A DNA stretch of 64,000 bases from Albugo candida (taxonomy: Eukaryota > Oomycota > Peronosporomycetes > Albuginales). Where the stretch lies: assembly GCA_040437565.1 (NCBI GenBank), contig JBDOQK010000022.1, forward strand, positions 372,001-436,000, in the 5' to 3' direction. Below the pieces are notes generated by a model. That model was not told the origin of the DNA and made no database searches. It worked only from the letters and a program-made list of their open reading frames with translations. Position 1 is the first letter of the stretch. Every line of letters starts with the position of its first letter. Shown piece after piece: positions 1-10,248 of the stretch. The position numbers were made by a program, and so were the translations under genes.

Positions 1-1348
1 ATGTCTGATATTTGGAAATGAGGGCGCCATGCTATCATATATACGCCTGGAAGATGGCATATGAAAAGAGTGACAAAATTGGTTTGGAATAAAAGTCACT
101 TTCTTGCAAAGCTTCGCCCCTAACTCTGATCCAAATGAAATGCATCCAGACATGGTGTACAAGGCTTTTTCCGAAAAAAACAAAAAATCAATGCTTGAAA
201 GGATTCTCGCATCATTTTAAGATACACGCTCCAAGCAAACCTTACACCACTCGCGCTTTCCCAGCTCATGTTCTACCCACATACAACTTGAAGTTTGCGG
301 TATAAGCATTGTTTCCTGGACGGCTTCTTTCTTCTTGAGATCTCTTTGTACCATATTGTAGTAGATCTTGCCTTGGAGAGGTGAAATTCCAGTACTATTT
401 CTAAAAGAGGTTTATACACCATTTTTTTGGGTGAAAAGCGATCTGTCCGCAAGTATGTGCACACTGATAAATCTTGTGTGCCTCCTTCACGATATCCTTC
501 ATAGCCATACTCGATGGTGGATAGAGAAGCCACTATTGCCATTCCAGATGAAACATAAGACATACAAGCAAGCCATTCTCTTCTTTGTTCGTGACTTGTG
601 AATAACTGGATGCATTGTGGCGTCCATTTCAAAGTCCGATGAATAGCTGTTACTGCAGAAGCCAATTGATGGGGACCTGTATAGTCAACCGAATTGGGAA
701 CAATGATATGGTCTAACGAATACAAAAAAGGCGAGGATAGTTTTTCGACCAGATAATCACAATATTCAGCACCAAATTCGAATATAATTCCACTGCATAG
801 ACCTGAAAATGAACAAGGCTCGAAAATGTTGCGGCGATGTGTGTGAAGTACATGCAAATAGTGTTCCTTGTCACCATTGTAATGAGTTGTAATTTCTGTA
901 TGCCTTCGGAGCCGCTCGTCATTCTGAGACAGATGCCGCAATCAAAACTCGTTTGCACACTTGTGAGAATGCACAGCGGCTTCAGCTGTCGATTTACTGC
1001 AACTCCTAGATTCGATGAAGATGGCAGGGACTCCACATGCTCAAGAATCGTCACTGTGACGGAGCCTCATTTAGTTTCATGCCGACAGTCAACTTTTGCG
1101 CTCACAAAAGAACACGCCTGACCAGATGCTTGGAATTTTGCTGTGGTAAACTGCGAAGTCGAGTCGTGCGTAGAGATAGACGTCAGTGAAAGACGATCCA
1201 GTCCGGCAATATCTACCAGGCAGGACTGGCACTGGCTTAGGTAACTTTTGTAAGTGAATTTTATGGTGATTATTCCTCGCTGGTTGGCCGCAGTAACCGT
1301 GTCTAGAAGCCATAGAAATGAGAATAGAAGCCAATGTTGATGCACCAT
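1..1348 (-). pseudogene. Secreted cysteine-rich family, copy A (partial, disrupted)
   Basis: I do not recognise this family; it is defined by its similarity to copies B-E in this window. Reading leftward from the ATG at 1348 there is a signal peptide (hydrophobic LLFSFLWLLDTVTA), then a CQSCLVDIAG block, an LTSVQTSFDCGICLRMTSGS block, an FEPCSFSGLCSG block, and, near the window edge, an LCKKV..NQFC block. Lesions seen: a TGA at 1067-1069 where copy C has a Cys codon; a frameshift near 945, after the QLIT residues; a second near 375, just before the GKIYYNM-like block; and a TAA near 183. Another in-frame ATG lies at 1378, but the paralogs align to the one at 1348. The 3' part runs off the left edge of the window. 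Its true upstream sequence is probably at 45.9 kb, not at 1555 (see findings). Confidence 0.75.
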
Positions 1349-1454
1349 GATCCGACAACTCAGAAGTGAGAGATACATTTGAACGTCGGCAAACCCTGTA
1401 AGTTGTCGGCTCCTTCAGACCAGTTGTTTCGTTGTGAAAGCTGTGTACTGTACA

Positions 1455-1554
1455 NNNNNNNNNNNNNNNNNNNNNNNNNNNNNNNNNNNNNNNNNNNNNN
1501 NNNNNNNNNNNNNNNNNNNNNNNNNNNNNNNNNNNNNNNNNNNNNNNNNNNNNN
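1455..1554. other. Assembly gap (100 N)
   Basis: Exactly 100 N, the usual placeholder for unknown size. The left edge (1304-1454) does not match the right edge; it matches 45744-45894, the right edge of another gap. Confidence 0.97.
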
Positions 1555-1880
1555 GTACAACGCCATTCGTCGTTTTTTTCTATACCTCCAATGCCCTATT
1601 TCCTATCATCCTAGGCCAAACACTGTACATAGACATTCCTCTTTTGTTAGAATACCTTGTCTGCCTTATTTCCTTTCATTCCATCCACGAAAGAAAAAAT
1701 GAACAAAAAGGTCAAACTTTGAGGCGTATCAACACCATGAAAAAAACGATATGCACAATGTTATTGCAACTAAATGTTCCGCACTTCAAAATCTATCGTT
1801 TAGTGCAAGAAAAATTGGCAAAGCTTTCCAATCCGGGTGTCTGATACACTTTGAACTTGGTCAAAAAACGCTGGTTCTAG
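1555..1880. other. Unassigned stretch with no recognisable gene
   Basis: AT-rich sequence beginning at a contig edge. It is not matched in the related segment at 45.9-46.2 kb, whose similarity to this region only starts at about 1880. No coding frame or repeat recognised. Confidence 0.5.
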
Positions 1881-3050
1881 GAGTGTTGCACCATATTGGA
1901 GTTCGCGGAAAACGGTCGAGCGAGACGAGACCCGATAAGCAAGACAACGGTAAGCGTAGGAGGCGGCGTACAACAGGTACAGAGTCGAATCATGCTGCTC
2001 TGGCCTCTGTCTTGTTCAAAATGCCAGTTGAATTTATAACATACTATTATGGATAGTGATATGGCACGGAAGGACCAAAACACATTTGATCTGACTCCGT
2101 TTTTTATTTGCACCCTAGCCGTGATATTCAAGTGCATTGGTATATACGAGAAGACTAATGAAGAATGCCTGATGCATCTAACAAGAACTGTTGGACTACT
2201 GTGTAGCTGAGCAAGAGGAAAAGTAAATGATGATGAAATGAACATCGAAGATTGCGCTTTTTCGACAAGCAACAACGAGAGAAAAGTGTTATATCTCCTA
2301 GTCGTTACACAATCCTAGCTACTCATTTTGCTCTTCAACTGACTATCACATTAACTTGGACGGAACACGGAACAGCATTACACGGTGGTTTTGAAGTAAA
2401 GCGGTCATTTAAATGTTTTCTTATCATCAATTGAATACTCCGAGGCTTCGAGTATTTTTCGCGTATGTCATACGTGAAATGTGAATGTTTCTGCGCCACC
2501 AGTGTCAGGTCTGACCTACAACATTTTTTTATAGTTTCTCTCTGGTCCTTATACCAAATATGTATCGTCGTATGCTGCATCCATGTCTCTAGTATCTGAA
2601 AAAGCCATCATAACCTTTACTTTCCTTGTTGGTGGCCACAAAGGGATGTAAGGTAGGTACGGTGCAACGAGCACATCAATCTGAAGATGGCTCATGACTA
2701 GGAAGTATCAAGGCTAAATACGGTTCAATCGAGTACCTTGCAATTCCGTTCTGTGATCCAGATCATTCATGGTATTGTAGTAATCGATGACAGTCACAAT
2801 GAGGTCCGTTAAACCATATTTGGGTTCATGAACGTCTGCACAAGGTTAGGATCAGTTACAGAAGCAATTCGATACCTATGCAGCGCGTATAGACGCATAA
2901 GTATCCAAATACATCATAATTTTTGAATCCTTTTGATTCTTCAATGACATATGATCTACTCAGGAAGTATGCTGAAAGTGAAAGTTGGCCACTGGTGGTA
3001 AGAGACGAAGAGAAAAAAAGTAAAATTGTATACAATATGTTCGTCTTCGC

Positions 3051-3380
3051 TTGGACATTTCCGCCTTCATTACTTTTTCAGCTGTAGCATTGTTTGATTC
3101 TGTTAGTAGGGGCCTGATGCAAAAGTGTACAGACCTGTGGAACGCGACAATACATTGCAGGATTGAGAAGTATCTCGGTAAGTTTGTTGATTGTATCTCA
3201 GTTGGCCTTGAAATGCAAAAAGGTTGGCCTAAATTTGCACCATTTTCGAGTGCGTTAAATCAAGCGATTAGTCAACTTTTATTGAGATTCAGCATCGAGA
3301 TTGACGTGACTACGAAGACGCTTGCGTCCGACGCCTCGATTGGTTACATCAAGAAAAAACAAGACATCCTTTCGCTTTGA
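3051..3380 (+). other. Conserved short ORF, unknown
   Basis: A 109-codon open frame beginning at TTG, not ATG. The C-terminal third, with residues 'IEIDVTTKTLASDAS', lines up in the same frame with 'IEADLTTETLSLLAS' on the minus strand of 7617-7808, the inverted copy of this block. Because amino acids look better kept than bases there, it could be a relic of a gene transcribed divergently from the secreted family. No domain recognised; it may equally be chance. Confidence 0.25.
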
Positions 3381-3829
3381 AGGTATACAAGTTTAGTGGG
3401 ATTTAGAGTTTGGCTCTCTCCGTTTGTTCGCGGTATGACGTCGATCGTCTCTTTCACCTGAATTTGATTAACAACCCACATCAAATCAACATTTTGAATC
3501 ATTTATCCAGCAATCAGGTAAGAAAGCTCTCGTGCATCTAGTCAAGGATAGGTTTTGAAGGATGGTGGGTTTTTTTCCTTGAACTATGTGCTTACGTGCA
3601 GAAGACTTGAGACGGACCTCAAAATGAAATCCGAAGTTTCCCAAGGTCTGCTAAAGCAAGGCAACAAGCCTAGAAACATGTCTGTGTGTAATACATTTGG
3701 CCTTGCGAGCGGGTGTCCTCCAAAAATTCTTCTTGATTGCGTATTTTAACGTATGCTGATCTTCAACATCCCCTTATAATTCATCACCTCTATTTCTATC
3801 GTTTGCGCAAAGGAGTGACCCTGCTTTGC

Positions 3830-4039
3830 CTAAAATCTATCCGAACTTTGATTTTACAATGATTTTGACGATACCGGTAATATTNNNNNNNNNNNNNNNN
3901 NNNNNNNNNNNNNNNNNNNNNNNNNNNNNNNNNNNNNNNNNNNNNNNNNNNNNNNNNNNNNNNNNNNNNNNNNNNNNNNNNNNNCTAAAATCTATCCGAA
4001 CTTTGATTTTACAATGATTTTGACGATACCGGTAATATT
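3830..4039. repeat. Gap flanked by identical 55-bp ends
   Basis: Bases 3830-3884 and 3985-4039 are identical and end or start exactly at the 100-N gap (3885-3984). Most likely two overlapping contig ends that were not merged. Confidence 0.9.
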
Positions 4040-5465
4040 AATGAGGTATACAAGTCTGTGTTAACAACCATAACAACCATAACAACCTACACATTGCTTA
4101 GAAACCCCCAAACCCCCCTTATTCGAAACAACCATTTTTGAAGTTGCGAGTGACACTAAAGTAAAGGTTAGAAAATCCATCCCGCAACATAGGAAAAAAC
4201 TATCATCTACAAGAAAATAATCGACAACCAACTAGCCTGATAGGATTTTTCGCTGGAGACGGCAGTATACATTCCCACTACTAAACTTTAACAGCGGCAT
4301 CCTGTAATCTCGGTCAGGAGCAATGATCAATTTCTACGATTACCCTTCTTCGTCAATTCAGATCCAAACAGAAAGCATCGCAATATGGTCAGCGTCTGCA
4401 ATTGCCCCATTTGTGTTCTACCCGCATAAAGGTTGACGTTTTACGAAGACTCGATGTATCGGTAAAAGTCTGCCTCAAAAATCTTGCTTGTTTGATGCAT
4501 CGTCAAGCTCCCTGTCAGTAGAATATTGCAGATATGGAGTAGTCTAAAAGCATTAACTGCGTGCTCACATTCTTGTCGATATATTGCTTCGAATTTTGTT
4601 GGTTTGAATCTCTCGGGTATCTTCTTCTCACTGACACTTCTGCTTACTTCCACCTCCGCTCCTTCAATTAAAGACTTGGACACGAGCATTTTGAGCGAAG
4701 AATTCTCCAGGTTGGTCCAACACGCACGATAATCGTTTCTGCGTTGTAATTTTACGCTTTATTGATATCTTCATCTTTGAAATCCTTCCAATAAGAGAGT
4801 CGTTGACGTATTTTCGATTTGAGTCTGCGATGTGGTGAAGTATCACGAAAATATTGCATTGGAGGCACCACTCACGTTCAAATGACGGTAATGTGGTTTA
4901 TGTTACTACAGGTTATGCAGATGAGATGGAGCCATATATCAATGGCTGGACACGTTGGCTAATTGACGTGGTGGTACGGTGCCTACAATTGGCACACGTA
5001 ATAATGGACGTATAGATTACAGTTGGTATATATTATAGTTGTGTTCTTGGATTAAGATCATGTGGATATATATGCCATTTGGGAGTACACAAATATATGG
5101 AGAGATGGAATGAAACAACAGTCTCATGATTCTTTTAACGTCCATTTTATCTATCTTGCTTTTACAAAGTGGGTAAGAATAACATGGGTTATCCTATCGT
5201 GCAAAGCGAATCTTGGAAAAGCAAAAGCTATACACGTTGACTCAACTTTATATTGCTAGTTGATAACACAATAGTACCAGCGAGTGAGTGCATATAGTCC
5301 CTAATGTTGCAGAAATTGTGCGAACAAACGTCTTTACTTCCTTACGTTTCTTTTACGCCATTTGCTTCATTCTCTATCCTTCCTTTAAGAGAAAGCGATA
5401 TGTCAGTTATGCGTCATAAACTGGTCTTATCGGGGAGATACTCATAGCTCGTCGTCTACTGAACT

Positions 5466-5798
5466 TTAATTCATTTCAACCATCTTTTTCTCATCGTAAT
5501 TTTCTATTCTCCAATTTCGCTGTGTCTGGAAGAATCTAAGAACACTCAGCGTTGATGTTATGCATTCGTTAAACTCGCGAGGAATCATACCTATGGTAAC
5601 TTTTGATACTTCATCTTGCGTTTGATCAGTCGACTTCGAAAGATCCAGAGACAAGTCGAGTTTGAGTCGTCGTTGTGTCCGATGTGAAAATCGTATACGT
5701 GACAAGAAACGAAGGTTTATCGGGATACCGTTCATTGTTTCATCACAAATGCATTCAGACAAGCTCACCTTGTGGAGAAATTCTCTCGATGGGACCAA
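5466..5798 (-). other. Open frame shared by both segmental copies, unknown
   Basis: A 110-codon ATG-initiated frame (MVPSREFLHKVSLSEC...), with a counterpart of 81 codons at 50600-50845 (MVPSRKFLHKVSLSEC...). The opposite strand is also open over much of it (5662-5893 and 50709-50954, with a CxRC motif 'RRCVRCENR'), so the coding strand is not decided. One indel between copies is 6 bases (frame kept), another near 5545 is 7 bases (frame broken at the C-terminus of the minus frame). No family recognised. Confidence 0.25.
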
Positions 5799-5893
5799 AA
5801 TACTGACTTGTGATTATGTTCATGCATGTTGTCGAATTCATTGGGATACACTCACAAGTTTTATCACAACACCAGCGTGTTGTACACACGCAC

Positions 5894-5993
5894 NNNNNNN
5901 NNNNNNNNNNNNNNNNNNNNNNNNNNNNNNNNNNNNNNNNNNNNNNNNNNNNNNNNNNNNNNNNNNNNNNNNNNNNNNNNNNNNNNNNNNNNN
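5894..5993. other. Assembly gap (100 N)
   Basis: Edges read CACACGCAC and ATCGAACAAACGACG. In the related segment the same two edges occur at 50935 and 51989, about 1.05 kb apart, so the real gap may be near 1 kb and should contain the LINE 3' end. Confidence 0.95.
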
Positions 5994-7444
5994 ATCGAAC
6001 AAACGACGTTTCCGATAGGTCCAGACGAAGTGTAGCGTCACCGTTTGCAGCAAGCCTGCAAGCCATCAATCCGGTATAGTTTGCGGATAATAAATAATCC
6101 TCTCATGCCAGCCGAAGTGTTGGCACAATTGCACATGCAATATGGGTCGAACGTGGTATGGCGGAAAAAAACTGATCCCAAGGTAGGAAGTAACTCCATC
6201 TTTGATTGTGCTGTGTGATCGCACTCGAGATACAGATGTTGCTCGGACTCCACTGCCCCCACACGAAGGCTGCGTACATATTATAATGCCAGGCTGAATA
6301 TCTTCTAAGAACCAGAAACGAGATCGAACTGGCAATATCCAAAAGGCCAGAGTAAACTTTACAATGAGTGAGACACGTTTCCGAAGATGCCGTGATGGAG
6401 CCATAACTGTTCCATTTCGTTATAAATCCATTGCGTCCGACCTCTCCCGTGATGTCCAATGTGTCAACGTCGTTTGAAGCTCGGTTGGTTTGGGAGCTTT
6501 CCATACGATAGTGAGAGTGGAGAGCGTGGAAAACATGGGATAAGTGGCTTTTTGTTGCTTTTAGCTCACACAGAAAAACGATATTCCACTTGTGTTTGGT
6601 TGAATCCAAGTGATACGCCAATCGCCTAGTGGATACGCTATAGTATTTGAGTGACTTCATTGTAAATTCGACTCAGCAACTTCTCTTTAGCTATATCTGA
6701 TGTGTGCAGCTCTACTTCTTTGGAATATATGTCGACGAAAGCTTCCTTCGCTGCCATTTGTCGCTTTCTAGCATTTTTTGAAGACTTCGAATCTCGAAAA
6801 GTGTAGCAAACGATTTCCGAATTTGCGATGTGGTTCGTCCACCATGCTCAGATTGTAGAAAACGTTTTTGCATAATCGGATGATTAGTAGCAGCTTCATA
6901 ATGCAATTATTGGTTGCAGTGGAACCGCATCGGTTGTTCCACGTAGTACTGACGGCGTTGTAGAACAATATAATCTGGAATGGTAATGCTCCAATCCATC
7001 TTATGCCACACTTTGAATGCTTGTATCCACCAAGAATACGTGCTCTCCCATTAAACTATTCTTCCGTGTCGATGGGGTGACCGATGAAGAAGATATTTAT
7101 CGGTTGGGGGTTCAAACGATGGTTGGATAAGTTGTAATAATTCCGTCGAAGCAGCCGTCCAATTCACGGTATTAATTGTCGACGCATTGGATACAAATTG
7201 CGTAGGAACTGAATGCTTTGTAGCTCCAGTCGTCCAATATAAAAAGGAACCTGAGGGCCACCATCTTGTCGACAAAGATATAGACGTATTTGCTGATCAG
7301 GGGTTTGTGCTTCGAATCTTTTCTTGTGTTTCTGACCAGACAGAAATCGATTTAGCATCGGTTGCCGCTGTCCAACAGTGTCTGCTGGTGTGTCCACGTG
7401 CATTTGTCGTCGAAATCAGTAAACCATCTGCTCGACTAGATTAA
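5994..7444 (-). mobile_element. LINE (endonuclease-RT type) 3' remnant, copy III
   Basis: The minus strand aligns with the 3' part of the LINE at 24.4-25.6 kb. From right to left: a post-RT segment with 'NRFLSGQKHKKRF' (7.35 kb) matching 'NCFLVGNTKKIRK' at 24.5 kb; the shared 'KLLRRNHY'-type segment (7.15 kb); the 'YNAVSTTW' / 'MVDEPH' region (6.97-6.80 kb); and a C-terminal segment with 'ESEQHLYLECDHTAQSKMELL' spread over 6262-6180, which resembles the zinc-binding tail (zf-RVT-like, C..C..H..C) of such elements. Several frameshifts; no catalytic core present. The 3' end is lost in the gap at 5894. Confidence 0.7.
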
Positions 7445-7616
7445 ATTAAAGAAGAGTCACTCTTCTGCAAGTAATGATTCAAACGAAGGTGGTAAAGATT
7501 CTAAGTGAGGATGAAGATTAACAAGCATAAAAAGACGAAGCAACAATGAGCTGGTTTTCCTGGATTTCTTGCTTTTCGAGGAGCTTAAAAACGCACATAA
7601 TCCTACTATGAAACTT

Positions 7617-7808
7617 TCAATACAACCATTTACCTCCCACATGAAGGAAGAACTTGACTATTGATGCCAATAATGAAAGCGTCTCCGTTGTCAAGTCAGC
7701 TTCGATACATTTAGCGAATGAACTATAGTTTTCTACTGTAATTGAACGCACTCGCTTAAAATGCCTTTTCAAAGCACCATTTTTTATTCTCAAGCCAAAT
7801 AGGTCCAC
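7617..7808 (-). other. Counterpart of the 3.1-kb short ORF
   Basis: A 63-codon frame (MDLFGLRIKNG...) whose middle, 'IEADLTTETL', aligns in frame with 'IEIDVTTKTL' at 3.3 kb. Too short and diverged to assign a role. Confidence 0.2.
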
Positions 7809-8148
7809 GCAACAACGCTAAATCTTCTCTTCTTGATCCTGTAAAAGTGATCTATCTACTGAGTCGGTAACGATACGCAAGACTTCAAAGATCGGAATAA
7901 TTTTGCTTGGGCTTATGCAAGCGATATCAAACAAATCTACAGCTAATATAGTAACGAAAGGCGGAAAATGTCTAGCCAAACAAGACCATTTCATGTGAAA
8001 TTTACATTTACTTCTCTACGTCTCTTACCACCTATGAGCCACTTTCACTTTTGGTATGGTATCTGAGCTGATCATATTTATCATTGTATAATCTAAAAAA
8101 TTGACAAAATGTAACGATGTATTTCGTGTACTTGTGTTTCTCTACGCG

Positions 8149-8388
8149 CTACGTTGGTATTGAACCGCTGCTTAGATTGATGATAATGTTGTGCAGGCTT
8201 TCAAGCATCCAACTGACCTCATAGTAACTGTCATCGGTAACGGAAATGTCATGAATGATCTGAATCACAAAAATGGATGGAAACATCTCGACTGAGCCGT
8301 ATTTAGCGTCTCTAATTCCTAGCCATGAGTCATCTGTATATTGATGTGCTCGCCGCGCTGTACGTACGTTAAACCCGTCTATTTGCAT
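8149..8388 (-). other. Short conserved ORF, unknown
   Basis: A 79-codon ATG frame containing 'ARRAHQYTDDSWLGIRDAKYGSVE'-like residues (quoted in part: RRAHQYTDDSWLGI, AKYGSVE). At 2.65-2.85 kb and 46.98-47.15 kb the same stretch is present but interrupted (a stop replaces the Trp of DSWLG). Of the copies this is the only open one. Function unknown; may be a remnant of a divergent neighbour of the secreted family. Confidence 0.25.
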
Positions 8389-9291
8389 ACAATAAGAAAA
8401 CGAAGGTTATGATCGCTTTCTTAGATACTAGAGACATGGATGCAGTACAAGACTATGCATCCGACACTCAATATAAGCAGCAGCAAGAAACTATAAAAAG
8501 AATGGAGTAGGTCAGAATTGACACTGGTGGTGCAGAAACATATATTTTCCGCGTATGAGATAATGAACACTACTCGAATCCCTCGAGTCTGCAGTTAACG
8601 ATAAAAAGAATCTCATAGGACGCTTCGTTTTTTAGCCAACGAGAGATGCTATTCCGTCCAAGTGACTTTTACAATCAATTGGAGAGCAATGAGTAGCTAG
8701 GAATGTTGTAACGACTACGAGATATAACACCTTTTTGTGCTTGTTCATCGGCAGAGGAAAGCACGCTATTGATTTTATTTCAATATCATTCACACTTGTA
8801 CTGTAATTGATACTGCACTCGTTCCTTATTAGTCTTTTCGAAATTCCATGTCGTCACAATATCAAGCCTACGGGTGCAGCTCAAACCAAATCCAGTTTTA
8901 GTGGAATTTGCGCCCTACCAGAACCAATAGGTTTCTATCAGACCGCGTTATGAATTTAAGTACATATCTCTCACAAAAGAAATGCAGAGTCAGCTCTAAC
9001 TAATTCCTTCTGTTACTGACTTATATCTCGCACGATTGTCTTCCCGAGTGATTCTAATTGATCATACTACATCATTCAGCTACGCTCATTCCGCATACGC
9101 GTTTTCCACATTATTTTGACTACACATACTTAATGCATGTCTAACTTTGCGCTTTGCGTGCAAAACTTGAGCGGGCATTTTGAATTTAGAGAGCAGGTAT
9201 CGGAGTACGAATTCCTGCTCCATATATAGATTGACTGACACAAAAGAACTAGATGAAGATTCAAGAACGCTTCTTTCTATTTCTCCATTCT

Positions 9292-9304
9292 ATTGGTTTA
9301 TAAA
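9292..9304 (+). promoter_or_regulatory. Conserved upstream element of copy B (inverted CCAAT-like)
   Basis: ATTGGTTTATAAA about 200 bp before the original ATG at 9504. The same element, ATTGGTTGATRAA, precedes copies A, C and E at similar distance and a diverged form precedes D. A second shared word, ACTGGTCTGAATGAG, lies at about 9428-9442, closer to the start codon. Confidence 0.45.
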
Positions 9305-9502
9305 GCCATTCAACTCACAACTAACGATCAATCATGTTTGTTTTTTCTCCGTCGAAATTAAGGATGGTAATGATCACCTACTCTTTTTACAGAGATTTTA
9401 CAGTACGCTATTTCTTTCTTAGATATAACTGGTCTGAATGAGCCATACCGAAATTGTCATACCTGAGGATTGAATTTGTTCCTCATTATCAAATTGTCAG
9501 GT

Positions 9503-9507
9503 CATGG
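9503..9507. repeat. Target-site duplication CATGG (left)
   Basis: CATGG immediately before the left LTR, repeated at 15547-15551 immediately after the right LTR. It contains the start codon of copy B. Confidence 0.85.
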
Positions 9508-9764
9508 TGTTTGAAAAGACCATCTGGGCGACTGTTCGTGTGATTATGACAGATGGCGCCGACTGACGGATGTGTCAGTTTTGCATGGATGATGAGTGCG
9601 GCTGTTACTGATCTTACTCCAGTATAGTGTAGCCAGCACGATTGCGTATGAGAAAAGAAGTTGAAGAGATACTGGAAAGGTTAAAAGGTCAGTAGTTTAA
9701 CAAGATAATAATTATAATTATCAAATTTTCATCTTGCAGTTGGTCCCGATTCCTTGTCTGCTGA
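9508..9764 (+). repeat. Left LTR of copia element 1
   Basis: Starts TGTTTGAAAAGACCATC and shares with the right LTR the words 'GGCGCCGACTGACGGATG', 'TTTTGCATGGATGATGA' and 'GTAGCCAGCACGATTGCG'. Ends at about 9764 before the primer site; the exact last base is uncertain by a few bases. Confidence 0.85.
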
Positions 9765-9765
9765 A

Positions 9766-9780
9766 GGTTATCACCCCAAG
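9766..9780 (+). promoter_or_regulatory. tRNA primer-binding site, element 1
   Basis: GGTTATCACCCCAAG directly after the left LTR. It resembles the internal initiator-Met tRNA site used by Drosophila copia (GGTTATGGGCCCAG) and the sites of elements 2 and 4 here, with ATC in place of ATG. Confidence 0.6.
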
Positions 9781-10248
9781 AGGTTCTGATAGGGGAAGTG
9801 ATGACGGCTCGCAGCCGCCATCGCAGAATGTCGACTACGAGACAGTTGTCACATCTCCAGCGTGTGTGGATTTCGCCGCTGGTGCTCATGGAACGGGCGA
9901 AAACAGCAATGTGAATGCGAAGATACTCGCCACACTGAAAGTTCTCCAAGACTGTCTGTGGAGGCTAGAAGTCTCTCAGGCTGACCGCATGTAGAAGAGC
10001 GGATGCAAGTTGTTATTGAAATTGGCATCTTTGGTAGTGCACTCGGACGAAATTACGATGCGTCGCGCATGAGAGTGGGTGCGCTTTATCACACGCCGGC
10101 GAGGCGTGGACAGGTCTATGAAAGTCCGGCGCAGCCGAAGTTTGGACAAATCCAATACAATGTGGAACAAGAGCCACGCGTTGAGCGGTGAAACGGGTCA
10201 TATAATGATCCAGTACCACCTCATATAGCCCTGCCGCACTTACAGCAG

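Larger units (their letters stand above)
1880..5893 (+). repeat. Segmental duplication, copy 1
   Basis: Colinear with 46200-50935 at roughly 90% identity by eye, with many small indels. Landmarks in both: 'TTGGAGTTCGCGG', 'GTCAGGTCTGACCTACAACA', 'GGTACGGTGCAACGAGCA', 'TCCATCCCGCAAC', 'CGTGTTGTACACACGCAC'. The 2.0-3.4 kb part also matches 7.5-9.2 kb in inverted orientation. In the inverted copy this block sits directly upstream of the secreted-family gene B, and the 46 kb copy sits upstream of the probable true 5' end of copy A, so the block is 5' flank that travelled with the gene. No intact long ORF survives. A short AACAACCATA-type tandem lies at about 4063-4090. Confidence 0.8.
7500..9480 (-). 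repeat. Segmental duplication, inverted partial copy (5' flank of gene B)
   Basis: In reverse orientation this matches 2.0-3.4 kb and 46.4-47.8 kb (shared words include 'GGCGGAAATGTC', 'GATGACAGT', 'CATGAATGATCTGAATCACA', 'TAGAGACATGGATGCAG', 'GAGATATAACAC'). The right-hand part, 9130-9505, is instead shared with 52548-52880 upstream of copy E. It is the 5' flank of secreted-family copy B. A classic-looking oomycete-like initiator word, GCTCATTCC, lies at about 9087, but it is too far from the gene to be convincing. Confidence 0.7.

Noticed and set aside
1379-1844. Open frames bridging the first gap
   Set aside because: Their middle is N and the two sides are probably not adjacent.
4060-4095. 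AACAACCATA repeats as a minisatellite or CRISPR-like array
   Set aside because: Only two to three short units with no spacers; simple sequence.
9080-9125. GCTCATTCC...TTTTCC as an oomycete core promoter (Inr plus FPR) for copy B
   Set aside because: It is about 400 bp from the ATG and not kept upstream of the other copies.
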